DNA from: Pseudoalteromonas luteoviolacea | GTDB lineage: Bacteria > Pseudomonadota > Gammaproteobacteria > Enterobacterales > Alteromonadaceae | Direction of reading: 5' to 3' | Assembly (NCBI RefSeq): GCF_018100925.1 | Contig: NZ_JAGJEH010000001.1 | Location: forward strand, 310,001-374,000 | DNA length: 64,000 nucleotides | Shown: in pieces, positions 47,724 to 58,043 of the stretch | Position numbering within the stretch: the stretch's first letter is position 1 | How the letters are laid out: the number at the start of each line of letters is the position of its first letter | Made by a program: the position numbers and the translations under genes | Notes under the pieces: model-generated | What the model saw: the letters and a program-made list of their open reading frames with translations, nothing else | Told to the model about the DNA's origin: nothing | Database searches by the model: none

Positions 47724-49073
47724 TTAATGTGCGTGTTCGCCTCCTTTTTCAATACCTAACCAAACTAGTCTGTCTGGTGTGAAATCTAGTTCAATTTCAA
47801 CCTTTACTTCAGCGGTTTCAAGGTCATAACCCAATACGTGTTTTGCGTCCGAGTCTGTAACGTAGACGATGTTTTCTGCACCAGAGAAGGCGAGCCTAAA
47901 AGTAACATTTTCAGGCAAAGCAGTTAGTTCATGGTCATGAACTTTCACAGTGTGTGCGACTTCCCAGTGATGCTCATCACCTTCGGCATGTTGTTCAAAG
48001 ATGGTTAGAACACCAGCTGAGTCTAATACAGCAGCGTGAGAGCCATCATAGTTAAAGTCACCACCTGCAATGCTATGGTCTTTTGTTATGGTCCACTCAA
48101 TTTTTTCAATTTCGTCGTGCTCAGCGTCCACTACAACCAGTTCAGTGCCGGCAATACCGATGAATTGGTGGCTATTTTCGTGACCTCTTAACACGCCGAT
48201 ACGTTGCTTTTCAGCAAAGCTTTCTGGATTTGCGATTTTCTTCGCTGTGAATTCACCGTTTTCTTCTGTGATGATCACAACACCATCACCACAAGCAAAA
48301 GAAATGTGCTCATGGTTTTGAGCGCTTCCGTGAAGGGCTGGACAGCTCTGTTCAAATACTTTGTCTTGGTCAAAGTGGTCACCATGTTTATGGAACAACC
48401 CGATTTGAGTAGGTAATGTAGAAGCCGTTTCAGGGTCGCGAATGGTACTTAAAGTGTATTCACCACGAGATTGTGCTGCACCGTGCATGTTGGTGTCATA
48501 GTGGATCTCTGCTAGTTTGTCTTTTTCGCCACCAAGGTAAGCTTCAGAGAAAACGGCCACTTGAGCATTGATTGCATCTTCACCGTTGCCATCAAAGAAG
48601 ATCGCTGTGTTATGCTCGCCATTTGTAACGTGCGCTGGTTTTACATGGTCAAAAGAAACGTCACTTAATTTTGGCGCCTCTTGATAAGGGTGCATATGAT
48701 CGCCATGATCTTCTTGCCAAATGCCACCATCAACAAACTCTACTCGCCCGTTGTCAGATTGAACAAGTACGGCATAACGGCTGTGCTCAGTTGCATATAC
48801 TCTACTCGCATAGTTACTTGAAGCCAGCTCTGCGGCAACTTCTTTATGTTCAATGTCTAATAGGTGGATTGAGTTAGACTCAGGAGAAGTCACCAATAGA
48901 CGACCAGCTTCACTCACCGAACCATGGTCATGATCATGCTCGTCATGTCCATCTTCCTTTTTAACAGGCTCAACGACTGGTGCATGTTCAACAATGGTAG
49001 TTTTAGTATCACCACAAGCCGTTAGTAATGCTGTTGCAACTGCAACGGAGAGTAATTTGTATGCGTGTTTCAT
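47724..49073 (-). CDS. Histidine-rich lipoprotein, AztD-like zinc chaperone candidate
   Basis: This 449-residue protein has a lipoprotein signal (ATALLTACGDT, lipobox L-T-A-C). Residues 35-55 are very His/Asp-rich (DGHDEHDHDHGS). The rest is beta-propeller-like, with further His clusters (DHGDHMHPY, HKHGDHFD, AEGDEHHWE) and a GGEHAH end. The plan matches AztD-type periplasmic zinc metallochaperones, which hand zinc to ABC importers. A perfect Zur-like palindrome lies about 93 bp upstream, which supports zinc-starvation induction. The ATG at 49073 is chosen because the upstream extension lacks a signal-like pattern. Confidence 0.7.
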   Translation of the reverse strand: MKHAYKLLSVAVATALLTACGDTKTTIVEHAPVVEPVKKEDGHDEHDHDHGSVSEAGRLLVTSPESNSIHLLDIEHKEVAAELASSNYASRVYATEHSRYAVLVQSDNGRVEFVDGGIWQEDHGDHMHPYQEAPKLSDVSFDHVKPAHVTNGEHNTAIFFDGNGEDAINAQVAVFSEAYLGGEKDKLAEIHYDTNMHGAAQSRGEYTLSTIRDPETASTLPTQIGLFHKHGDHFDQDKVFEQSCPALHGSAQNHEHISFACGDGVVIITEENGEFTAKKIANPESFAEKQRIGVLRGHENSHQFIGIAGTELVVVDAEHDEIEKIEWTITKDHSIAGGDFNYDGSHAAVLDSAGVLTIFEQHAEGDEHHWEVAHTVKVHDHELTALPENVTFRLAFSGAENIVYVTDSDAKHVLGYDLETAEVKVEIELDFTPDRLVWLGIEKGGEHAH

Positions 49074-49165
49074 ATTTCTTTCAATTATTAGAGTAATAAA
49101 TATGCAGGTGTAATTCCGAAGATACCTTGCATTTGAGATGTTATAAAATAACAATTTGAAAATAT

Positions 49166-49178
49166 GTTATACTATAAC
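49166..49178. promoter_or_regulatory. Zur-type operator
   Basis: GTTATACTATAAC is a perfect dyad of the GTTATANTATAAC form known for gammaproteobacterial Zur sites. It lies 93 bases before the histidine-rich zinc protein start. Confidence 0.75.
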
Positions 49179-49371
49179 GTGTCCGTGGTGCAAGCAGCAA
49201 TTTAAACAATTATGCAATTTTGTACCCCAAGGGGGTCATGACGTTGTTCACATGGGATTGGACAGAAAAACCTCAGTTGAGCCAATTTTTAACAGTTGAC
49301 TGTTAGTGGCTTGGGTCGGTGAGCAATGGTGCTCTTAGTATGCTGAAGGAAAGCCGGAAATGACTAACGTT

Positions 49372-49647
49372 TTACTCGGATAAAAATATAACTCTAATTG
49401 CAATAGCTGCGAAGACGATGAGGAGTAGAATCACTTCGACCCTGTGTACAAGAGATTTTGTTTTTTTGTGTTTTTTTTGGTCCTTAAAAGGCATTTTAAA
49501 CTCCTCATTTGGATGGCGCTTTTCATAAGCTGCATTGGCTTTTTTTGCAAATGCAGAACGTTTTTCCGGACTTAAGTTTTGATTCATCGAATCATGATAA
49601 TCGACGACTTTTCCTTTCGCTGCTCTTGCTTTAGGTGCGCTACACAT
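49372..49647 (-). CDS. Small basic protein with C-terminal membrane anchor
   Basis: This 91-residue protein has a basic soluble part (MCSAPKARAAKGK, then EKRSAFAKKANAAYEKRHPN and DQKKHKKTKS) followed by one membrane helix (about 68-88). It would be anchored in the inner membrane with a cytoplasmic basic domain. GAGGTTGTAATG provides a ribosome site. Family not recognised. Confidence 0.6.
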   Translation of the reverse strand: MCSAPKARAAKGKVVDYHDSMNQNLSPEKRSAFAKKANAAYEKRHPNEEFKMPFKDQKKHKKTKSLVHRVEVILLLIVFAAIAIRVIFLSE

Positions 49648-49899
49648 TACAACCTCTAACTACAAGTCACTAAAAAGAACGAATAACTCCGCTTAACCGA
49701 CGCAAATTCCATACTTTTGCTAAGTGTTTTGCGCCCGCTACTATGCGAATATTATAGTACTTTAAGGTTGAGTTGTCGTTTAATTTTCTAAATAAATAAG
49801 ATTATTATCCGATAAAGTAAGGGTGTAGAATAAAAAACAAACAAAACGTGAATTGTCGAGGTTAATGCAAAAAGGAGTGCGGTATTCGGAGAGCATCAA

Positions 49900-50898
49900 A
49901 TGTGTAGATACGTGATTAAATTATTGACGAGCTGCTTGTTCGCGTTGACTATAACCAGTTGCGGGGAAGTGGCTAAAAACCCACAGACTGCGTTTTATCG
50001 GCTGAGTAAAACACCCATTGAGTTTGGCGTATTTTCCTCTGACGCAACGCTGGCAACATTCGTATCGCAGGGAGTGCTAACCGTAAGCAAAGCTGATGGC
50101 ACCGGTATTCTTCACCAATTTGAAATCGGTGGCAGTAAGGTTACGGGCCTTGCAATTTCACAAGACAGTACGCTACTTGCGGTTAGTTTTGAAAAGTTCA
50201 TTGTGGTGTGGAATTTAATTAACGGCGCAGAGTTAGGCAAGTTTAACGTGGTTGGCAGTTCTGAATTCGCGAAGATTTCACACATTGCGCTTTATGCAAA
50301 ACCTCTTAAGTTATTGGTTGGCATGACTGATGGTACGTTGAACCTACTGGATTTTGAAAATAGTTTGACTAAGCAAGTTAAGTATCATGACGCAAGAATA
50401 AGTTTTCTTGCACTTGGTTCACATCGACAGCTCATTATAAGTGCCGGTCACGATGGGTTGGTTAGTTTGCATGATGCCAATACATTGGCATCGACCTATC
50501 AGTATCGCATGTCAAAAAGGGTAACTAGCCTAGCGCATAATTTTCAGCACAATGTGTTGTTTATATCTGATGCATTAAATGATCAGATTTTGATAAATCC
50601 GTTTGCCGCTGAGCTAGCAGTAACAAAGTTAAAATATAAAGAGCGCTTCAGATGGTTTCGGGCCGCAGCAATCAGTCCTGACGGTCAGTATCTAGCGACG
50701 GGCTCTAGTAAATTTTGGTGGACATTGTGGCATGCCAGCAATGGGCAAGAAATTGGCGCTTTTGCCATGAAAGCGGCAAGTACAACGGCGTTAATATTGG
50801 ATATGCATATAAACAAGCAAAATATGTTGACTACTTTGAATAGCGACGGAATTGTTGAACATTGGGATATCAACGCCTTATTAAAAATGAACCGCTAA
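49900..50898 (+). CDS. WD40-like beta-propeller lipoprotein 1
   Basis: This 332-residue protein has a lipoprotein signal (FALTITSCGE, lipobox I-T-S-C). Several WD40-like repeats follow, each about 40 residues (LAISQDSTLLAVSFEKFIVV, then VGMTDGTLNLLD, ISAGHDGLVSLHD, SPDGQYLATGSSKFWWTLW). It is a paralogue of the next gene. It probably acts as an outer-membrane-tethered interaction scaffold; the partner is unknown. Confidence 0.8.
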   Translation: MCRYVIKLLTSCLFALTITSCGEVAKNPQTAFYRLSKTPIEFGVFSSDATLATFVSQGVLTVSKADGTGILHQFEIGGSKVTGLAISQDSTLLAVSFEKFIVVWNLINGAELGKFNVVGSSEFAKISHIALYAKPLKLLVGMTDGTLNLLDFENSLTKQVKYHDARISFLALGSHRQLIISAGHDGLVSLHDANTLASTYQYRMSKRVTSLAHNFQHNVLFISDALNDQILINPFAAELAVTKLKYKERFRWFRAAAISPDGQYLATGSSKFWWTLWHASNGQEIGAFAMKAASTTALILDMHINKQNMLTTLNSDGIVEHWDINALLKMNR

Positions 50899-51045
50899 TG
50901 GCGCAAACTTTGCTTATTTTGCGTACTTACGGTGCAGTAGGTGGGGCTGCATCAATAACAGGTAATAATGCGCTGTACAAAACGTTAAAAGACTATACTA
51001 TGTGCATCGCTTATTTATTGCCCTTTAATTTAGAGATCTTGAATC

Positions 51046-52035
51046 ATGTTGTACAGACTATTTCCAATTATTATCGTGCTGATTTTAGCTGGCTGTGAAG
51101 ACGATATCTCGTTGAGCAATGGCACGGTTAATCAATTGGGCGACAAGGGCATTCTGATAGGTCATTTTTCACAAGATGGCACTAAGCTGGTCACTGTAGA
51201 TAGTTCAAATTCTCTCTCTGTATGGAATAGTGATACACGGGCACCAGAATTTACTGTGCCTCAAGATAAAATGCCAGATATGGTTAGAGAGGTTGTACTG
51301 TCTAAAGACAACAATATGTTAATAGTTGTCGGTGATAATCAACTCAGGTTTTGGTCATTAACAAGCAAAAAACTGGTAACTAAAGTCAATTTTACTGGAG
51401 TCAGTGGATACGGATATATTTCTTCCGTGGCGTTATCTCCGGCGATGGACAAGATTGTTGTCGCTATGTCGGACGGTACAGTGAATATGGCGCATTTGCA
51501 TACTCAAGTGAACAACCAGTTTGCGCCGCATAGCAGACCTGTTATGCACGTTGAGTGGGATGACAAGGGGGAGCTTTTTCTAACTGCGGCGCAAGATGGG
51601 AAGCTGGCGTTATGGCGATTTGGCTCGCCAGAGCCTGTATTCACAAAAGAGTTTAATCATAGAGTGACAAGTTTGGCGGTCAGAAACGATTTTTCAGAGT
51701 TTTTTGTATCTGATGCGCTTGATAACCAGGTTATCGCTTCACTTATAGATGGTGCAGATAAAAGTGAGCTTAAATATATGGCGCGTTTCAAAGTGTTTAG
51801 AAAAGCGCTGTTTATTGAGCAAAGTAGATTGTTGGCTACGTCTTCATCTAAATCTCAGTTGACTATATGGGATACCAAAAGTGGCAATGAGCTAGGTACT
51901 TGGCAAATTAATACGGTGAATTCAGGTGCAACCATAGTTGATATGTATGCGCCAAGCAAAGAAAAGCTAGTAACGCTAAGTAGTGATGGGCTACTAGAAG
52001 AGTGGGCATTAAATATGTTGGCCAATCGACGGTAA
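51046..52035 (+). CDS. WD40-like beta-propeller lipoprotein 2
   Basis: This 329-residue paralogue of the preceding lipoprotein has lipobox L-A-G-C (LILAGCED). Shared blocks include VAMSDGTVNMAH, TAAQDGKLALWRF, HRVTSLAV, SDALDNQV and LKYMARFKVFRKAL. It follows 147 bases after the first lipoprotein gene, with the same orientation. The NERD-like gene follows after 50 bases, so the three may be one unit. Function unknown. Confidence 0.8.
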   Translation: MLYRLFPIIIVLILAGCEDDISLSNGTVNQLGDKGILIGHFSQDGTKLVTVDSSNSLSVWNSDTRAPEFTVPQDKMPDMVREVVLSKDNNMLIVVGDNQLRFWSLTSKKLVTKVNFTGVSGYGYISSVALSPAMDKIVVAMSDGTVNMAHLHTQVNNQFAPHSRPVMHVEWDDKGELFLTAAQDGKLALWRFGSPEPVFTKEFNHRVTSLAVRNDFSEFFVSDALDNQVIASLIDGADKSELKYMARFKVFRKALFIEQSRLLATSSSKSQLTIWDTKSGNELGTWQINTVNSGATIVDMYAPSKEKLVTLSSDGLLEEWALNMLANRR

Positions 52036-52085
52036 CGCAGTGGTGTACCTAGCCAGCAGATTAATAAGGTTATAGGTAATGTACA

Positions 52086-53258
52086 ATGAACAGATGGATT
52101 TTGTTTTTACTCCTTTTTGTGGGCACAAGCTCGGCTGAATCAGTGCAGCTCGACGTGTATCAATGTGATAGGTACGCGGCCGAATTGGTCTTTTTGCAGC
52201 AAAACACTGAGATGAAGCGATCGGATCAAGCTCGTATAACACGCTTGATTGAACGAATAGAGCACTATTGCGAATCTCCAACGGTGGCAAGAAAGCCCCC
52301 AGTTGAAGCACGTGAACGGCAAAGTGTTTTTGGCCATGCGCACTATAGTGACCCTGAAATTTACGCTCAGTGGCAAGCTTTTTTCCAAAAACCTGCAATC
52401 TGCCACCATGGAGAGCAAAACTTTCAAAGCGCAGTAAAGTGTGCAGAAATGGTTGCAAAACAAAGACAAGCATTCGAAAGCCGCCTTGATGAACAAAAAG
52501 AAGCCAAGGAACGCAATAGGCGTTCTGAGCTAGAGCGTATAAGCATTGAGACATCTAAAGAAACAACGACTGCTTCTAGTGTCTCGCCTGAGCGAGATGA
52601 TACGTCTTTTCAATTCAATACCGACATTGCCCTAAATAAAAGCGATGGCCACTTTTCTCGATTTGGTTTTTGGTTGGGCATTGTACTGTGTGGCTATCTC
52701 TTCATAGAACTTGTCAAGCGTATGAGTCGCAGTAACAGTACAGTAAACGATAATAAAAGAAGTTTTAAAGCAGCATATCATGCATTGACCAGCAAATTGG
52801 ACAACAAAAAGTATATTGTTGTGCATCGCAGTATGAGCCCGCTGCTTGAAGAGCTTGATATTGATGGCGTTGCATTGTCTCCTTTTGGGTTATTCGTTTT
52901 TGTCTCGTGTCCTTATACTGGAGAGATTGAAGCAAACTTGGATAGTGAAATGTGGCATGTAACACGCGAAGGCGGCGCTCAGTATTTTTTAAACCCATTA
53001 AATGCCGTGAAAATACGAGCGAGTAAGCTTGCCGAGTGTGTTGGAGCGAAAAGTGGCGTCAAATACCTTGTCACATTTAATAACGGATGCCAATTTTATC
53101 CAGGCAAGCCCGTCAACTGCTTTGAAATTGAACAAGTAGCGTTTGAAGTCATGCGGTACACACAGTTTATTTTTAGCTATGAGCAGTTACGCTACTTCGA
53201 GCAGCGATTGTACTCGCAAAGTCATGCACTAGAGGCATCTCATCAAATTGCGAGTTAA
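52086..53258 (+). CDS. Membrane protein with degenerate NERD-like domain
   Basis: This 390-residue protein has a signal-like N-terminus (MNRWILFLLLFVGTSSA), an extra-cytoplasmic region with Cys and a coiled coil (about 125-160), a membrane helix (about 195-215) and a cytoplasmic C-terminal domain from about 240. That domain resembles NERD (nuclease-related): LDIDGVALSPFGLFVFV and FLNPLNAVK. The usual catalytic E-x-K is absent (FVFVSCPYTG), so nuclease activity is doubtful. It follows two WD40 lipoproteins. Function unknown. Confidence 0.55.
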   Translation: MNRWILFLLLFVGTSSAESVQLDVYQCDRYAAELVFLQQNTEMKRSDQARITRLIERIEHYCESPTVARKPPVEARERQSVFGHAHYSDPEIYAQWQAFFQKPAICHHGEQNFQSAVKCAEMVAKQRQAFESRLDEQKEAKERNRRSELERISIETSKETTTASSVSPERDDTSFQFNTDIALNKSDGHFSRFGFWLGIVLCGYLFIELVKRMSRSNSTVNDNKRSFKAAYHALTSKLDNKKYIVVHRSMSPLLEELDIDGVALSPFGLFVFVSCPYTGEIEANLDSEMWHVTREGGAQYFLNPLNAVKIRASKLAECVGAKSGVKYLVTFNNGCQFYPGKPVNCFEIEQVAFEVMRYTQFIFSYEQLRYFEQRLYSQSHALEASHQIAS

Positions 53259-53405
53259 GAGTTCCTAAGGCGTGGGCAAAAGATTCTATTTATTTGCTAA
53301 ATATTGTTATTTTTGATGCGTCTGAAATGAAATAAGGTTACAATCACCGTCCTTTATCACAAGGCACCCTCTAATTTATAGTTACAAAGGTTTCTCAAGT
53401 TTCGA

Positions 53406-54296
53406 ATGACCGATCTTACAACTCATGAGGCTTCTCGGAAGCGCTTACTCATTGCGCTTGCATTAACGTGCACGTTTATGGTTATACAGGTTATTGGCGC
53501 TTACTTTGCCAATTCTTTAGCTGTACTAGCCGACGCAGGGCATTTATTTGTTCACAATAGCTCTTTGCTCATCGCTCTAATCGCTTCAACTATTGCAGTC
53601 AAATTAGCGAATAGCTTTAATGAAGGTTATAAGAAAGCCGAATATACAGGTGGATTGATCAATGGTGTTTTATACGTTTCTATCGCAATTGTTATTTTAC
53701 TAGAAGCCACCGAGCGGATTGAACTGCACTCTCAGGGGCATACTCATGAAGTGAATACATTTGTGATGTCAACCATTGCTGGAGTTGGCTTTTTGTTTCA
53801 CGGCGTTGCGGCCTGGGTGTTGTATAAAGGACGAAAAGATAGCATTAATGTTTATGCGGTATTTCTGCATTCGTTTTTTGATCTTCTATCAACGATTTCA
53901 ACGTTCATTGCAGGTGTCCTGATCCACTTAACGGGCTGGAATATCATTGATGTACTGTCAAGTATGCTGATTTCAAGCTTTGTTTTGTTTACCGGTTTTA
54001 AGGTCATTAAAACGTGTTTATCAGGCTTACTTGATAAAGGGCTTTCTTTGCCTGATGTGGAAGGCGTTGAGCAAGCAATAATCGCAACAGAGCATGTTGA
54101 AAGTGTTCACAATGTCACTGTGTCAAATTCGGATAATATCTTGATTGTTGGCGCGCACATTGTGCTAAAGCACCATTGTACAATTGAAATGCATGATGAT
54201 GCCTGTCGTTTCCAAGTCGAAGCGCGACTAAAACAGCTTTTTTCCGTCGAAAAGTGTGTTCTACAAATAGAAAGTCACGATTGTCCCCACCATTAA
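53406..54296 (+). CDS. Cation diffusion facilitator (zinc/cobalt exporter family)
   Basis: This 296-residue CDF transporter has six predicted membrane helices and a C-terminal cytoplasmic domain rich in His ([19 protein letters not shown]). The TM2 metal site reads DAGHLFVHN (H46, H50), where most zinc members have HxxxD; TM5 keeps HSFFD. CDF proteins export divalent cations by proton exchange. The altered site may change selectivity. The gene stands alone, with ATG at 53406. Confidence 0.85.
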   Translation: MTDLTTHEASRKRLLIALALTCTFMVIQVIGAYFANSLAVLADAGHLFVHNSSLLIALIASTIAVKLANSFNEGYKKAEYTGGLINGVLYVSIAIVILLEATERIELHSQGHTHEVNTFVMSTIAGVGFLFHGVAAWVLYKGRKDSINVYAVFLHSFFDLLSTISTFIAGVLIHLTGWNIIDVLSSMLISSFVLFTGFKVIKTCLSGLLDKGLSLPDVEGVEQAIIATEHVESVHNVTVSNSDNILIVGAHIVLKHHCTIEMHDDACRFQVEARLKQLFSVEKCVLQIESHDCPHH

Positions 54297-54351
54297 ACTT
54301 GGCAAATTACCAGCTTTCCTTTATTTTTTAATAGAATATAAAGAGGAGCTG

Positions 54352-57147
54352 GTGTTGCTAAATCAATTCGTTAAATTACCCAAAGTAATTATTGCACTTT
54401 TTTTAGGCGTGGTTGGCGGGATAGCGAACTTACTCCCTATTTGGTTCTTGGACAGTTCTGAATTCTTGTTTGGGCAGCTGTTTGTGATTTTATGTCTGCT
54501 CGCGTTAGGCTGGCGATATGCGATTATCGCGGTTGGTGTTGGTGCGCTGTTTTTACTTTACCGCTGGGGTCATTGTTGGGCTTCACTGGTATTTTTGTTT
54601 GAGATCCTCTGGCTGCAATTGTTCTGTATTCGGGCCAACAAACCTCTATTCATAAGAGGGCTCGGGTTTTGGGTGTTGTTCGGCGTTCCCATTTTGTTTA
54701 TCGTTGGAAAATTTGTACTTGGCTTAACTTTGCTGGTTATCTTTACTGCATTAGCTAAGTATATGATTAATGCAGCGGTATACTTAGCAATTGTTGATTT
54801 GATTTCTCTGTTTTTGTTCAAGCGGGTGTGGCAAGCAAAGTCACTTTATCAAATACTGAATTACATGATTAGCCAGTTGATTATTCTGGTTGTATTGATC
54901 ACAACTATTGTATTAACAAATAGTCATTACAAGCGCATTGAATACGAGGTAACGGCACAATTACAAGATGCATCAAATAGCGCTCTCAAGCAAATAGATG
55001 ACTTTCTGCAAAGCTATCGAAGGGCTATTATGGTCGCAGCCCAAGACATTCAATCAGGTGTGAAAAAGCAACAGGTAATTAAACGCCTTGTCGAAACTTA
55101 CCCAAACTTCCGCACGTCAATAGTGGCAGATCAGGGGGCGTTGGTTACGCATTATTACCCAAAAGCTCTCAAAGTGAGTTTAATTGGTGAAGTTCCCTCC
55201 GTGGCTGATCGCGAATACTTCATTCAAGCGCCATATTATCCTAACGGTTACGTGTCGGGTATTTTTCAAGGAAGAGGGTTTGGAAATGACCCTGTTGTGG
55301 CTATTTCGGCCCCTCTATACGATGACGGTGAGTTTAAAGGCATTGTGGAGAGCTCCCTATTTTTCGAATCGTTTGAGCAATTTATTCCAAAAGTATTGGC
55401 TCAAAAAGGGCATTTGTTGATTTTAGATCATGAGAACAACATTGTTTATAGCTCTCTCAAGTCCGATTTTAATATTTTGGATAATGTTGCCGATCTGCAG
55501 TTGAAAGAGCTCACAGAGTCAACCGATCAAATTTATATTAGTAATAACCGTGATGTTTATTACAAACAGAGTGTACAGTCAGATATATTTCAGTGGCGTG
55601 TTATCAGTTTAATTGAACGTAAACATGTCAATTTGGCCGTAGCCTCCGCTTGGATCCAGTCTTTTATATTGGCACTGTTTATCATTGCAATTAGTAGCTT
55701 CTTGGTTAATAGAATGACAAGAGTGTTCACTAAGCCAATTGTCGACCTGAGTCATAGCATTAACTCTTTTGATCCGAGCAAAAAAATGTCAGAAGTGAAC
55801 AACACCACGGAAGGCAGTTGTTTGGAAGTGATCATTCTACAACAGCAGTTTTCTCAATTGGCATTCAAATTATCAATGAGTTTCACCAAGCTAAATACTG
55901 CAAATGATGAAAATGAACAACTCAATCGAAAACTACAAGACTTCAATAAAACCTTAGAGTTAGAAGTTCGGCAAAAAACGGAAGAGCTGATAGGTGCACT
56001 TGAAAGTGCCAACAGAGCAAGCTCCGCTAAAAGTCAGTTTTTGGCAAATATGAGTCATGAAATTCGAACACCGTTGAACGGTATCATAGGGATGTCTGAA
56101 GCGCTTATTCAGGCTGAACCAGACATTAAAACCAAGGAGCAACTAGATATTATTTATCAATCAGCCCATAAACTGTTGCTGATTTTGAATGATATTTTGG
56201 ATTACTCTAAAATCGAAGCTGGCGCCTTGCAACTTTCAGTTCAAGACACGGATGTTAAGAAATTCGTGATATCACTGTCGAGGGCGTTTGAAAAGTCGAT
56301 CCAAAAGCCAGCGGTGAATTTTACATTTAATCTTGCAGACGATGTCCCTGAAGTGCTGGAGTTAGATGATCTAAGGGTAGGACAAGTTATAAATAACTTG
56401 TTGAGCAATGCAGGAAAGTTCACAGAACGGGGAGAAATACAATTTGATATCTATTATCAAAATGAGCAACTAAAGTTCGTAATAAAAGATACCGGAGTGG
56501 GTATATCAGAGCTCGCGCAAAAGGACTTATTTGATGAATTTACTCAAGCCGATTTATCAACAACACGAAAATTCGGCGGTACAGGTTTAGGTCTCACAAT
56601 TTGTAAGAGGTTGGTATCTTTGATGGAAGGGGAGCTTACATTCACGTCTCAAGAGCATGTTGGCAGCGAGTTCGTGGTTAAAATCCCTGCGAAGGTTGGC
56701 GGTCGAGTTGTGGTGCCCCAAGCGCGTGTTGGTATTCCAAACTTGCAGCACTGTAAGCTACTTCTGGTAGAAGATAACCCAATAAATCAAATTGTAGCAA
56801 TGCAGATATTAGCTAAAACAGGTGGAGAAATAAGTAAAGCTAATGATGGATTACAGGCGCTAGATGCGCTGAAGACACAGCAATATGATATCGTTCTAAT
56901 GGATTGTCAGATGCCTAATATGGATGGGTTTGAATGCACTAGGTCGATTAGGCGCCACCCGGAAGAATATGGGCGACCATATATAATGGCGATCACCGCC
57001 AATGCCTTTAGTGAAGATCGTGCTAAATGTCTCCAAGCAGGAATGGACGACTTTATTGCAAAACCCATAGAGTCCGCAGAGTTGTTTGAACGTTTAACAC
57101 GATGGCATGAGTTGCACTTTGCGCAACAGAATGGAAAAACAAAGTAG
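54352..57147 (+). CDS. Hybrid sensor histidine kinase with extracellular Cache-like domain
   Basis: This 931-residue protein has five or six N-terminal membrane helices (1-175), a helix near 178-198, then an extracytoplasmic PDC/Cache-like region (about 200-410; [19 protein letters not shown]) and a further helix (about 430-450). HAMP-like and coiled regions precede HisKA (His569 in [13 protein letters not shown]), HATPase_c ([16 protein letters not shown]) and a receiver ([12 protein letters not shown], Asp851; FIAKPIE). There is no HPt domain. The start is GTG at 54352 or TTG at 54355; the ribosome site GAGGAG is 3 to 6 bases upstream. Signal unknown, perhaps a small molecule. Confidence 0.88.
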   Translation: MLLNQFVKLPKVIIALFLGVVGGIANLLPIWFLDSSEFLFGQLFVILCLLALGWRYAIIAVGVGALFLLYRWGHCWASLVFLFEILWLQLFCIRANKPLFIRGLGFWVLFGVPILFIVGKFVLGLTLLVIFTALAKYMINAAVYLAIVDLISLFLFKRVWQAKSLYQILNYMISQLIILVVLITTIVLTNSHYKRIEYEVTAQLQDASNSALKQIDDFLQSYRRAIMVAAQDIQSGVKKQQVIKRLVETYPNFRTSIVADQGALVTHYYPKALKVSLIGEVPSVADREYFIQAPYYPNGYVSGIFQGRGFGNDPVVAISAPLYDDGEFKGIVESSLFFESFEQFIPKVLAQKGHLLILDHENNIVYSSLKSDFNILDNVADLQLKELTESTDQIYISNNRDVYYKQSVQSDIFQWRVISLIERKHVNLAVASAWIQSFILALFIIAISSFLVNRMTRVFTKPIVDLSHSINSFDPSKKMSEVNNTTEGSCLEVIILQQQFSQLAFKLSMSFTKLNTANDENEQLNRKLQDFNKTLELEVRQKTEELIGALESANRASSAKSQFLANMSHEIRTPLNGIIGMSEALIQAEPDIKTKEQLDIIYQSAHKLLLILNDILDYSKIEAGALQLSVQDTDVKKFVISLSRAFEKSIQKPAVNFTFNLADDVPEVLELDDLRVGQVINNLLSNAGKFTERGEIQFDIYYQNEQLKFVIKDTGVGISELAQKDLFDEFTQADLSTTRKFGGTGLGLTICKRLVSLMEGELTFTSQEHVGSEFVVKIPAKVGGRVVVPQARVGIPNLQHCKLLLVEDNPINQIVAMQILAKTGGEISKANDGLQALDALKTQQYDIVLMDCQMPNMDGFECTRSIRRHPEEYGRPYIMAITANAFSEDRAKCLQAGMDDFIAKPIESAELFERLTRWHELHFAQQNGKTK

Positions 57148-57314
57148 GTAAAGTCATTTATAAGGTGAATGGGAGCGAGTACCTAAAAAATAAAATTCTT
57201 TATCTATCAATGTTATTAGTAACTATTCGCATTTTTATGTGTAAGTTAGTTGATAACTATTTTTGTTTAGATTAAACTACTCTCAGTTGATGTAATTGAG
57301 ATTGGTTTTCATTC

Positions 57315-57509
57315 ATGTATATTTGTATCTGCCATGGAATAACAGATAAAAAAATAGCGCAGACGATAGATGACGGTGCAAGATCTATGAGAGATCTAAG
57401 TAAAGAGCTGGGTGTAGGCACTCAATGCGGTAAATGCTGTAACTGCACCAAAAAAATATTAAACGAAAAGCTAATCGACATCGTTGATGTGACTGAACAA
57501 GTTGCATAG
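57315..57509 (+). CDS. bfd: Bacterioferritin-associated ferredoxin
   Basis: This 64-residue [2Fe-2S] protein has four Cys as C4-x-C6 (MYICICHGIT) and CGKCC near residue 39. It reduces ferric iron in bacterioferritin so that it can be released. It is convergent with the two bacterioferritin genes on the other strand. A shared bidirectional terminator lies between them. Confidence 0.92.
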   Translation: MYICICHGITDKKIAQTIDDGARSMRDLSKELGVGTQCGKCCNCTKKILNEKLIDIVDVTEQVA

Positions 57510-57524
57510 CTAATCAAGGTTTGT

Positions 57525-57555
57525 AAAAAAGGGCGTCTTATAAACGCCCTTTTTT
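57525..57555. terminator. Bidirectional terminator between bfd and bacterioferritin
   Basis: GGGCGT (57531-57536) pairs with ACGCCC (57544-57549), flanked by A-run on the left and T-run on the right, so it can terminate in both directions. Confidence 0.85.
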
Positions 57556-57566
57556 AATGGATGAAA

Positions 57567-58031
57567 TCACATCTGTGATTGAAGATAGTTTTCTTGACCC
57601 ATGGTTTTGAGCAACTGCTGCTGAGTTTCTAGCCAGTCAATTTGTTCTTCTTGCTCGTTTTGGATGTTATCAAGCGCCTCACGGCTAATGTAATCTTGTT
57701 TTTGCTCGCATAAAGCAATTGCGTTTTGTAGATCTTGCAATGATGTTTGCTCGAATGTCATATTTGCGGCAATCATTTCAGCTACGTTTTCACCTATGTT
57801 TAAACGACCTAGATCTTGTAAATTTGGCAGCCCTTCTAAAAATAAAATGCGCTCGATAAGCCTGTCCGCGTTCTTCATTTTTTGAATAGACACTTTGTAA
57901 TCTGCTTTATCTAGTTTCATAAAACCAAAATCCTTGAACATGCGAGCATGCAAAAAATACTGGTTTATCCCAACGAGCTCGTTAGCAAGTACCTTATTCA
58001 AGGCTACGATAACTTCTCTATTACCTTTCAT
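57567..58031 (-). CDS. bfr: Bacterioferritin subunit, heme-binding type
   Basis: This 154-residue subunit has the heme-ligand Met52 (QKMKNAD). It lacks most of the ferroxidase ligands seen in E. coli Bfr: Glu18 and Glu94 remain, but residue 51 is Lys, 54 Asn, 127 Gln and 130 Gln. It is therefore likely the heme-carrying, catalytically inactive partner of the neighbour subunit. The gene follows it with a 12-bp gap, in one operon. Such two-subunit bacterioferritins are known in Neisseria and Pseudomonas. Confidence 0.88.
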   Translation of the reverse strand: MKGNREVIVALNKVLANELVGINQYFLHARMFKDFGFMKLDKADYKVSIQKMKNADRLIERILFLEGLPNLQDLGRLNIGENVAEMIAANMTFEQTSLQDLQNAIALCEQKQDYISREALDNIQNEQEEQIDWLETQQQLLKTMGQENYLQSQM

Positions 58032-58043
58032 ATGCTTCTAATC

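Noticed and set aside
50862..51098. 78-codon open frame bridging the two WD40 lipoproteins
   Set aside because: It overlaps the end of one gene and the start of the other, which both have better evidence.
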